From the NCBI GenBank assembly GCA_026991055.1, contig JALXCE010000294.1:1-12240 (forward strand): a DNA stretch of 12,240 bases, in the 5' to 3' direction. The DNA comes from Caldifarciminota bacterium (GTDB taxonomy: Bacteria > Hydrothermota > Hydrothermia > B15-G9 > WFZT01). Position 1 is the first letter of the stretch; each line of letters starts with the position of its first letter. Below the pieces are notes generated by a model that made no database searches, was not told the origin of the DNA, and saw only the letters and a program-made list of their open reading frames with translations. Below are positions 7,028 to 12,240 of the stretch, one piece after another. Made by a program: the position numbers and the translations under genes.

Positions 7028-7906
7028 ATGAATGGAATTTACATTGCAATGGCAACGCCGTTTAACAAAGCTGGTTCCCTGAACCTCGAAGCACACAAAA
7101 GAAACATTGAAAAATGGAACAAGACAGAGATAAAAGGATATCTTGTCCTTGGCTCGACCGGAGAAGGGGTTCATCTCTCCTACGAGGAAAAATTAAGACT
7201 TGTGGAGGCCACACTTGAAGCAAAATCATGGGATAAAAAGGTGTTTGCCGGAACAGGCCTTTTCTCAACCGAGGAGACTGTAAAATTTACGAACGAAGTT
7301 ACTAAACTTGGAGTAGATTTTGCTCTGGTCATAACCCCTTTCTTTTTCAAAAGTTTTATGACCAGGAAGGCACTTCTGGAGCATTACAGGAGAGTGGCTG
7401 ATGCTGCAAAAATCCCGGTTTTTATATACAATGTACCTCAATATACTGGAGTTTCCTTCCCGCTTGAAATTCTGCCCGAGCTCGCGGGGCATGAAAACAT
7501 TGCCGGAATGAAGGACTCATCGGGTAATATTTACTATGACGCAAGGATTTTAGAGATGAAACTGCCGGATTTTTTGTTCTTCGTGGGTAATTTCACAGCT
7601 CTTTATCAGAATGCTCTGCTTGGTGCAAACGGGGGAATCCTTGCGGTTGCTAACGTTGCACCATCTGAGGTGAGTAAGTTATATGAATTGGCCAGAAAGG
7701 GAGATGCAAAGGGTGCAGGTGAAATTTATCTCAGGCTTGCAGATGTCAACGCCATCCTTGTGGGCAAAATGGGGCCTGCAGGTGTGAAATACGCAATGGA
7801 CCTCCTTGGCTACGAGGGACTCTACCCAAGACCACCCCTCCAGCCCTTGACTGAAGAAGAGAAGCACAAAGTGGAAGAACTTTTGAAAACCAAAGGCCTA
7901 CTCTGA
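7028..7906 (+). CDS. DapA/N-acetylneuraminate lyase family aldolase, non-canonical
   Basis: The 292-residue protein is a full-length (beta/alpha)8 class I aldolase of the DHDPS/NAL family. The 2-oxo-acid carboxylate-binding loop is GSTGEG (Ser43-Thr44), the active-site Tyr is Tyr134 in YNVPQYTG, and the Schiff-base Lys is Lys162 in IAGMKDSSG. Two DapA residues are missing. The substrate-binding Arg138 of E. coli DapA (YNVPSRTG) corresponds to Tyr139, and the proton-relay Tyr107 region reads TPFFF, giving Phe106. True dihydrodipicolinate synthase activity is therefore doubtful; a pyruvate- or 2-oxoacid-dependent aldolase or lyase such as a 4-hydroxy-2-oxoglutarate, 2-keto-3-deoxy-sugar-acid or sialic-acid-type enzyme is more likely. 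No lysine-pathway or sugar-acid gene is adjacent to decide. It is probably transcribed alone; no good terminator was found after it. Confidence 0.87.
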   Translation: MNGIYIAMATPFNKAGSLNLEAHKRNIEKWNKTEIKGYLVLGSTGEGVHLSYEEKLRLVEATLEAKSWDKKVFAGTGLFSTEETVKFTNEVTKLGVDFALVITPFFFKSFMTRKALLEHYRRVADAAKIPVFIYNVPQYTGVSFPLEILPELAGHENIAGMKDSSGNIYYDARILEMKLPDFLFFVGNFTALYQNALLGANGGILAVANVAPSEVSKLYELARKGDAKGAGEIYLRLADVNAILVGKMGPAGVKYAMDLLGYEGLYPRPPLQPLTEEEKHKVEELLKTKGLL

Positions 7907-8383
7907 GGAGTTCTGATTTGGGGTGAAGGGAGATGTGAAATTTCCAGAAATTATACCACCCGTTTTCTCATCCTGTTGGTTTTCAAATACTTTGATAAGG
8001 CCAAAGTCTCTCTCCCTCCTTAGGGAGAAGGATAGAAATTTTTGTCTTGGGCTTCCCTTTGTCTTGCAGCATTGAGAAGGACGGTAAACAAGGACCACCT
8101 AAAATTTCATTTTCCGAACAGATTTCCTCTCGCTGCGTTAATTGCAGAGAGTATACCCCCTCCCATTCTCCCCACTTGTTTCTCAAGCGAGGAAGGGAAG
8201 TGTCTTTGGTTTCAAACCATCAGGCAGAGCCTACGGTATAGAGGAAAATTTCAGGGGCGGTAGACAATGAGTGGAGTGAGGAAAAGATGTTAAAAATTAA
8301 GTAATCCAAGATTTTCCAGTTTGAACATAATAAGTATCGAAACTTCCTTCTTTTGCAGGATTTTTCAAACAAGCTCTATTATC
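7907..8383. other. Gene-poor intergenic stretch before lexA
   Basis: No protein with recognisable features is encoded in any frame. Visible structures are a perfect 7-bp hairpin at 8011-8028 (TCTCCCT-CCTT-AGGGAGA), followed ten bases later by five T residues, which could be a weak terminator for the preceding gene, and an imperfect hairpin at 8127-8151. The pyrimidine-rich character resembles the other intergenic gap, but I could not align it to the dispersed repeat. Confidence 0.5.
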
Positions 8384-8412
8384 TTGACAACTATACATTT
8401 GTATAGTATATT
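8384..8412 (+). promoter_or_regulatory. Sigma-70 promoter of the lexA-recA-like-polB operon
   Basis: TTGACA (8384-8389), a 17-base spacer and TATATT (8407-8412). The expected +1 is 8419, the A of the lexA ATG, again predicting a leaderless message. The spacer is filled by the palindrome described separately. Confidence 0.85.
8390..8407. promoter_or_regulatory. Probable LexA operator (SOS box)
   Basis: Perfect 7-bp inverted repeat ACTATAC-ATTT-GTATAGT lying exactly between the -35 and -10 hexamers of the lexA promoter. Position and symmetry fit autorepression by LexA. The sequence differs from the E. coli (CTGT-N8-ACAG) and Bacillus (GAAC-N4-GTTC) boxes. No second copy was noticed in the window. 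Confidence 0.75.
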
Positions 8413-8418
8413 TTGAGC

Positions 8419-8997
8419 ATGGTGAGGTTGACTGAGAGGCAAAAAGAGATACTCGGATTCATCGAAGAGTATGTGAGGGAGCACGGGGTTGCTCCATCCA
8501 TCCGCGATATTGCCGCTCGATTCGGCATCCAGGTCAGGGCAGTGGCAGACCACCTGAAAGCCCTTGAGAGAAAAGGTTACATTGAGAGACTCCCGGGAAG
8601 AAGCAGAGGTATTATCCTGAAAAAGAGCCCCAATTCCATTCCCCTTCTTGGATTCATTCCCGCAGGCAAGTTAACCCTCACAGACGAAGTTTTCGACGAA
8701 TATCTATCTATTGACCCTTCTCTTTTCGGTACCGGTGAAATCTTTGCCCTCAGGGTGAGGGGAGACAGTATGATCGGAGACCATATCGTTGACGGGGACA
8801 TTGTGTTTGTAAGACGGCAGGACTCGGTGAAAAACGGTGAGATTGCAGCGGTTCTGGTTGACGGTGAGGTAACATTAAAAAAAGTCTATTTCAAGAAGGG
8901 GAAAATTATCCTGCAGCCCTCAAATCCTGAGATGAAGCCCATCGAGGTGGACGATGCAAAAATCTTAGGTGTGTTTGTGGGCCTGTTGAGGAGGTAA
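8419..8997 (+). CDS. lexA: LexA repressor, self-cleaving regulator of the SOS response
   Basis: The 192-residue protein has the LexA winged helix at ~1-66 (LTERQKEILGFIEEYVREHG..PSIRDIAARFG..LKALERKGYIERLPGRSRGI) and the S24 autoprotease domain at ~73-190. The scissile bond is Ala82-Gly83 (FIPAGK), the nucleophile Ser117 (GDSM) and the base Lys154 (VTLKK), so it should cleave itself when RecA filaments form on single-stranded DNA. The recognition-helix region (IQVRAVADHL) differs from E. coli LexA, in keeping with the different operator found upstream. I chose the ATG at 8419 over an in-frame TTG at 8413 because the promoter puts +1 on the ATG and neither start has a ribosome binding site. 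It heads an operon: three bases separate it from the next gene, whose ribosome binding site overlaps the lexA stop. It would control both itself and the downstream polymerase. Confidence 0.95.
   Translation: MVRLTERQKEILGFIEEYVREHGVAPSIRDIAARFGIQVRAVADHLKALERKGYIERLPGRSRGIILKKSPNSIPLLGFIPAGKLTLTDEVFDEYLSIDPSLFGTGEIFALRVRGDSMIGDHIVDGDIVFVRRQDSVKNGEIAAVLVDGEVTLKKVYFKKGKIILQPSNPEMKPIEVDDAKILGVFVGLLRR
8988..8995 (+). promoter_or_regulatory. Ribosome binding site overlapping the lexA stop
   Basis: GAGGAGGT, five bases before the ATG at 9001, made partly of the last lexA codons (AGG AGG TAA). It ties translation of the RecA-like gene to lexA. Confidence 0.8.
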
Positions 8998-9000
8998 GCC

Positions 9001-9735
9001 ATGAGAAACCTTCTGGTATCCGGCCCTGATTACGTTTATTCCATGGCACACAGGGCTATTGTGAAGCTGGTTAAAAATGAACTTGTCCCCTACGTGGTCG
9101 ATTGTGCCAATACCCTTGATGTTTACTTTCTAATCCGGGAGGCTGAGCAAAATGGTCTTCCTTCGGACTATTTTTTAAAAAGTGTAAGAATAGCGAGGGC
9201 TTTTAATCCCTATCAGATCGTTTCCATTATAAAAAAGATTCCGCGCGGAGTCCCGGGGATTATTCTTGCTCCAGTTTCCCAGCTCACAGATAAAAATGAA
9301 GGGATAAGCTACAGAGAATCACTGAAGGTACTTGGACTTATGAAAAGGGTGCTAAAGAGCAGGTCACGACTTTTATTTGTACAGCATATCCCGTCAAAGG
9401 ACGGGAGGCTTCTTGATACCCTTGCAGGTTTTATTGACTTTAAAGTTTTATTGAAGGGAGGTGTTATTATGGGCAGAACCATAATGCCTTATTCCATGAG
9501 TATAGAGCTTCAGAGGGAGCGTTTGAAAAAATTTCGTCGTTCCCTCAGAAAGGAGGACAGGGAATATCTTGACGAGATTTTCAAGTATGCCAAGAAGCAC
9601 GTGCAGGCAGGGAGCTATTCTGCATTCCCTGATCCTCTGATTCCCATATTCCTTTCGGCATTTATTGAGCAGGAAAAAAAGATAAAGGAGTTGGAAGAAA
9701 AGGTCAGGAAACTGGAAAATGGGCTTCTTATTTGA
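9001..9735 (+). CDS. RecA/RadA-fold protein lacking the P-loop, polymerase partner
   Basis: I recognise no named family with certainty for this 244-residue protein. Residues 1-152 follow the strand order of RecA/RadB-like ATPases: NLLVSGPDY where the P-loop should be, PYVVDCANTLDVYFLIREAEQNG after it, then VRIARAFNPYQIVSIIKKI, a hydrophobic strand PGIILAPVSQL at the Walker B position, and LLFVQHIP..GRLLDTLAGFIDFKVLL like the late RecA-core strands. The Walker A lysine and GKT are absent (GPDYVYS, residues 8-14), and the Walker B Asp is replaced (APVS), so ATP hydrolysis is unlikely. Residues ~155-220 are unassigned, and 222-242 form a Lys/Glu-rich coiled coil suited to protein contact. It overlaps the polymerase gene by 17 bases and follows lexA by three, so a structural or loading role beside the polymerase, like ImuA, is inferred. 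Confidence 0.7.
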   Translation: MRNLLVSGPDYVYSMAHRAIVKLVKNELVPYVVDCANTLDVYFLIREAEQNGLPSDYFLKSVRIARAFNPYQIVSIIKKIPRGVPGIILAPVSQLTDKNEGISYRESLKVLGLMKRVLKSRSRLLFVQHIPSKDGRLLDTLAGFIDFKVLLKGGVIMGRTIMPYSMSIELQRERLKKFRRSLRKEDREYLDEIFKYAKKHVQAGSYSAFPDPLIPIFLSAFIEQEKKIKELEEKVRKLENGLLI

Positions 9736-11857
9736 TGTAAAAAGCGAGGGAGCCGGTTACTTTGCCATCTATGTCCTTGACGATGAAATGAAGGTGTACA
9801 GGAAGCGATTTGCCTTGCCAGTTTACATAAGGGGAGAAAATGCCCTGAGTATGGCTCGAAAGCTAAAGAAAATGGGGCTGATTTTGAAATATCAGAAAGA
9901 GAAGAAAATTGATTATCTTACCGGCAGGGAAATTGATGTACTGCGGCTTGATACTTTTCACTATGTGAAGCTCTCGAGGGTGCTCGAAAAATTTGATGGG
10001 GACGTGTTTAACACAGGGCTCCCTGAGGAGACCTATTTTATGATTCTAACGGGGCTATTCCCGTCTGCGAAGGTCGAGGGGCTCAGGGTTGTTGATTCTC
10101 CAATGGATACCACGTGGGAGTTACCAGACCTGCGGGTGATGGAGCTTGTGCCTGTGGGGCTTTCCAACGTTGCCATAGGGAGTAGAGGAGTGCATCTCCT
10201 CGTCCGGGTAGAAGGGCAGGAGATGGAGCTTGAAACCACCGATGGCAGGGAATTTTTAAAAGAGTTAAGAAAAATTGTCACGAGATACGACCCCCACGTG
10301 GTGCTTTCAGATTATGGGGACAAGCTAATTTTCCCTGTTTTGAAGCGTATGGAGCGCGCTTATGGAATAAAAGTCTTCGACGTGGAAATGGCAGCAAAGG
10401 GTGTTTCCTACGTGTCTTACGGTACAGTTTTTTACAGGGCTCCCTCTTACTATCTTCGTGGCAGGTGGCACATTGACAGGAAGAATTCTTTTATGTTTAA
10501 AGAATCGGGTCTCGAGGGTATAGTGGAGATATCGAGGATAGCGCGGATACCGGTCGAAAGACTTGCAAGGTCTGCCATTGGCACGGCTATGAGCGCGCTG
10601 GAGTATGATGCGGCCATAAGGAACAGCATTCTCATTCCTTCAAAAAAGGCACAATCAGAGGATTTCAGGACACTTGAAAACCTGCTCACATCGGATAAGG
10701 GAGGACTCATATTTACACCACCTGTCGGAGTTTTTGAAAATGTGGCCGAAATAGATTTCTCGCAGATGTATCCCACCATCATGGTGAAATTCAATATAAG
10801 TCCGGAAACTGTAAAGAGAAACGGAGAGGGCAGGGTAGTGCCCGAGACAGGATATGTGGTGGAAACGAGACGTCGGGGGATTATTCCCATGGCACTGGAG
10901 CGGGTGCTGAAAAAACGAGCTATGTATAAGAAGCTAAAACACATCTCTCGATACAACATGCGTCAGAAGGCTATAAAATGGATTCTTGTAACGTGCTTCG
11001 GGTATCTTGGATACCGCAATGCCAGGTTTGGTAAGATAGAAGCCCATGAGTCGGTTACGGCCATAGGGAGGGAATTATTACTGCGCTCGAAGGAAATTGC
11101 GGAGTCACGCGGTTTCAGGGTACTCCATGCTCTGACAGATTCGCTGTGGGTTACAAAAGAGGGGATGAGTGAGGAGGAGGTGAGGGTGCTCGTTGAGGAG
11201 ATATCCAGCAAAACCGGTATAAGTATGGATGTAGAGGGGATTTACAGGTGGATAGCCTTTCCATCATCAAAGGGAATGCCCGGGATTGGTGTCCCAAACA
11301 GGTTTTTCGGTATCTTTAAAGACGGGAGGGTGAAGATAAGGGGTTTAATGCTCAGAAGGCATGATGTTCCTGGTTTTATAAAAAGGGCCCAGATGGAGTT
11401 TATAGAAAAGATTGGGGATTCGGTTGATCCGGTGGAAGTAAAAAGGATAAGGGATGAGATTTTTAATGTATATCAGAGGAAACTTCGTAGTGGTGAGATT
11501 GAAGTGAAAGAGCTTTCCATTGCAGTGAGGGTGCGAAAGAGCTGGAAGAGCTACCGCACGAAGACCAGAACATTTTATGCGCTCAAGATTTTAAGTGACT
11601 CGGGAATAGAGCTAAAGCCTGGTGAGATGCTGAGATACGTGGTAACAGATGGAATTGCAACAGGTATGCCTTATGAGGAAGGAATGGAATATAACGTGGA
11701 CATAAACCATTACCTTGAGCTCCTTGAGCGCGCCCTGGAGGAGGTGGTAAATCCATTTGTGAGTGAAGCAACAGAGAAAAATGTGGGCCCCCACGCGAAG
11801 CGTGGGGGCCCACAGATGAATTATTTATTCCCCAAAATTATAAGCCTATCCGTGTAA
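9719..11857 (+). CDS. B-family DNA polymerase of the PolB2-like, motif-altered type
   Basis: This 712-residue protein carries the B-family polymerase core in order: GRWHIDRKNSF..GLEGIVEISRIARIP (~248-278), motif A EIDFSQMYPTIM with Asp346 and Tyr351, a palm segment ALERVLKKRAMYKK (~392-405), motif B RQKAIKWILVTCFGYLGYRNARFG with Lys420, motif C LHALTDSLW with Asp474, then KIRGLMLRR and the thumb. Motif C has Leu472 in place of the first Asp of DTD but keeps the metal-binding second one; motif B has Val424 for the usual Asn. The exonuclease region looks inactive: VMELVP stands where DIE is expected, and SDYGDKLIFPVL where NGDxFDxPYL is expected. This pattern matches my recollection of archaeal PolB2, so a proofreading-deficient repair or translesion enzyme is likely. 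The last ~25 residues (688-712) are encoded by a terminator hairpin and convergent sequence and may not be native. Its start overlaps the RecA-like gene and has only a weak ribosome binding site. Confidence 0.88.
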   Translation: MGFLFDVKSEGAGYFAIYVLDDEMKVYRKRFALPVYIRGENALSMARKLKKMGLILKYQKEKKIDYLTGREIDVLRLDTFHYVKLSRVLEKFDGDVFNTGLPEETYFMILTGLFPSAKVEGLRVVDSPMDTTWELPDLRVMELVPVGLSNVAIGSRGVHLLVRVEGQEMELETTDGREFLKELRKIVTRYDPHVVLSDYGDKLIFPVLKRMERAYGIKVFDVEMAAKGVSYVSYGTVFYRAPSYYLRGRWHIDRKNSFMFKESGLEGIVEISRIARIPVERLARSAIGTAMSALEYDAAIRNSILIPSKKAQSEDFRTLENLLTSDKGGLIFTPPVGVFENVAEIDFSQMYPTIMVKFNISPETVKRNGEGRVVPETGYVVETRRRGIIPMALERVLKKRAMYKKLKHISRYNMRQKAIKWILVTCFGYLGYRNARFGKIEAHESVTAIGRELLLRSKEIAESRGFRVLHALTDSLWVTKEGMSEEEVRVLVEEISSKTGISMDVEGIYRWIAFPSSKGMPGIGVPNRFFGIFKDGRVKIRGLMLRRHDVPGFIKRAQMEFIEKIGDSVDPVEVKRIRDEIFNVYQRKLRSGEIEVKELSIAVRVRKSWKSYRTKTRTFYALKILSDSGIELKPGEMLRYVVTDGIATGMPYEEGMEYNVDINHYLELLERALEEVVNPFVSEATEKNVGPHAKRGGPQMNYLFPKIISLSV
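11777..11814 (-). terminator. Strong terminator hairpin of the convergent sorting-domain gene, inside the polymerase frame
   Basis: A perfect 15-bp inverted repeat (arms 11782-11796 and 11800-11814, three-base loop) followed on the minus strand by five T residues (11781-11777). It lies seven bases beyond the stop of the leftward gene fragment at 11821, so it is that gene's terminator. On the plus strand only CAGATGAATTATTTATT follows, a poor U-tract, though the stem could still slow or end the polymerase transcript. Confidence 0.8.
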
Positions 11858-12021
11858 GTTGAAACTTTTGTTTTGCTTATAGCACTTGACCTCAAAATAT
11901 AAACCCCTGTTGGTAAGGGCATTGAGATATGGTGTCTTCCCGCATTAAAGTGGCCTCTCCAAACCTCTCTTCCTGCAACATCATAAAGCTCAAGCTCCGC
12001 CTTTGCACCACGCTTTGGGTG
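11821..12021 (-). pseudogene. Remnant of a gene for a C-terminal secretion sorting domain (T9SS/FlgD-Ig-like tail)
   Basis: Read leftwards, 66 codons from 12021 to a TAA at 11823-11821 encode a domain end: AELELYDVAGREVW, then NAGRHHISMPLPTGVYILR, and a final RLIILGNK. This is the typical pattern of the Por-secretion tail or FlgD-Ig-like domain (lYDvaGR..v, aG.h, lP.GvY) that ends many exported proteins of FCB-type bacteria. A TAA at 12024-12022 closes the frame upstream. The start of the domain and the whole passenger protein are missing, and no start codon or ribosome binding site is seen, so it is a truncated remnant. The break lies near 12020-12030, just before a new rightward gene, which suggests insertion or deletion. 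Its 3' end overlaps the polymerase frame by 37 bases. Confidence 0.8.
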
Positions 12022-12049
12022 TTAGAATAATTTTGTGTAAGGAGTACAA

Positions 12050-12055
12050 TATAAT
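12050..12055 (+). promoter_or_regulatory. Possible -10 element for the gene at 12112
   Basis: TATAAT is present, but no acceptable -35 lies 16-18 bases upstream. If used, transcription would start near 12062, inside the following hairpin, about 50 bases before the ATG. Confidence 0.3.
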
Positions 12056-12058
12056 ACT

Positions 12059-12083
12059 CCCCCAGGTTCGTAGGACCTGGGGG
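12059..12083. repeat. 9-bp perfect hairpin upstream of the last gene
   Basis: Arms CCCCCAGGT (12059-12067) and ACCTGGGGG (12075-12083) with a 7-base loop. No U-tract follows on either strand, so it is not a standard terminator. It could be a subterminal structure of a mobile element or a leader stem that shields the downstream gene from read-through. Confidence 0.6.
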
Positions 12084-12097
12084 CAAAAATACATCAT

Positions 12098-12105
12098 AAG
12101 GAGGT
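12098..12105 (+). promoter_or_regulatory. Ribosome binding site of the right-edge gene
   Basis: AAGGAGGT, an almost full anti-16S match, six bases before the ATG at 12112. It is the main reason for calling the truncated frame a real gene. Confidence 0.75.
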
Positions 12106-12111
12106 TTTACC

Positions 12112-12240
12112 ATGACTGATTATAACATAAACCAGCATAAAGAAGAATATTCTCTGTTGGACCTACTCAAATCCAGCCCTTTGCATGTCTTCTATAACAA
12201 GGCTATCGAAGACTTTATCAACAGAATCGCTCTTAAAGAA
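12112..12240 (+). CDS. N-terminus of an unidentified protein, possibly an IS256-like transposase (3' end outside window)
   Basis: Forty-three open codons run to the right edge from an ATG with an excellent ribosome binding site. The product starts MTDYNINQHKEEYSLLDLLK and continues with an amphipathic helical stretch (LHVFYNKAIEDFINRIALKE). I cannot assign it firmly. A short polar start followed by a leucine-rich helix and an ..ALKE segment is reminiscent of the N-termini of IS256/mutator-type transposases. Its position beside a decapitated gene and after a hairpin also fits the left part of an insertion sequence. Terminal inverted repeats and the DDE residues would lie outside the window, so the transposase call is a guess; the existence of the gene is much surer. 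Confidence 0.6.
   Translation, partial: MTDYNINQHKEEYSLLDLLKSSPLHVFYNKAIEDFINRIALKE

Noticed and set aside
6810..7031. 73-codon rightward frame whose stop overlaps the 7028 ATG as ATGA
   Set aside because: The overlap looks like coupling, but the frame starts inside the tetR promoter, has no ribosome binding site and resembles no known protein.
8413..8421. TTG start for lexA two codons upstream of the ATG
   Set aside because: It lies immediately next to the -10 hexamer, upstream of the predicted transcription start, and so would not be in the message.
11782..11820. Plus-strand terminator for the polymerase operon at the 15-bp hairpin
   Set aside because: The stem lies before the stop codon and no T-run follows on this strand; the T-run is on the minus side.
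12059..12083. tRNA T-loop-like GGTTCG
   Set aside because: It is only part of a simple hairpin; no acceptor or anticodon arms surround it. No tRNA, rRNA or CRISPR array was seen elsewhere.
11892..12113. 73-codon leftward frame over the sorting-domain remnant
   Set aside because: It is out of frame with the recognisable domain, crosses the 12059 hairpin and has no ribosome binding site.

Overview
The window looks like a bacterial chromosome segment from a diderm, probably thermophilic or deep-branching, lineage. A LexA repressor marks it as bacterial. A C-terminal-Phe beta-barrel and an RND/MMPL exporter point to an outer membrane. A remnant of a type-IX-secretion-like sorting domain suggests the FCB superphylum or a nearby candidate phylum such as WOR-3. 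The DNA polymerase resembles the archaeal PolB2 family. The lineage is inference; no rRNA or tRNA is present to test it.

Layout. The left half (1-6789) reads leftwards: a truncated exported metallophosphoesterase (1-815), a thioredoxin-type arsenate reductase (997-1413), and a 453-bp repeat- and hairpin-rich gap holding two copies of a dispersed repeat. Then comes a tight four-gene operon in the order tetR, MMPL exporter, LolA-like carrier, outer-membrane barrel (6789 down to 1867). The operon starts at a perfect consensus promoter (TTGACA-N17-TATAAT) whose predicted +1 is the A of the tetR start codon. Two tandem TTGACT-N4-AGTCAA palindromes overlap this start and are the likely TetR operators. 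A terminator hairpin follows the barrel gene. Together the genes look like a self-regulated hydrophobic-compound or lipid export chain from inner membrane through periplasm to outer membrane.

The right half reads rightwards: a DapA/NAL-family aldolase or lyase lacking key dihydrodipicolinate synthase residues (7028-7906), a gene-poor gap, and the most interesting unit: lexA (8419-8997), a RecA/RadA-fold protein without a P-loop (9001-9735), and a PolB2-like B-family DNA polymerase (9719-11857). The three genes are nearly contiguous. They lie behind a promoter whose 17-bp spacer is filled by the palindrome ACTATAC-N4-GTATAGT, the likely LexA box. This resembles the logic of lexA-imuA-imuB-dnaE2 mutagenesis cassettes, but with a B-family polymerase and a decayed RecA paralogue. 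I propose it is an SOS-controlled translesion or repair polymerase cassette.

The right edge is rearranged. The polymerase reading frame runs through a 15-bp perfect hairpin that is the terminator of a convergent, 5'-truncated sorting-domain gene fragment (11821-12021). Next to that fragment begins a new rightward gene (12112 onward), possibly a transposase.
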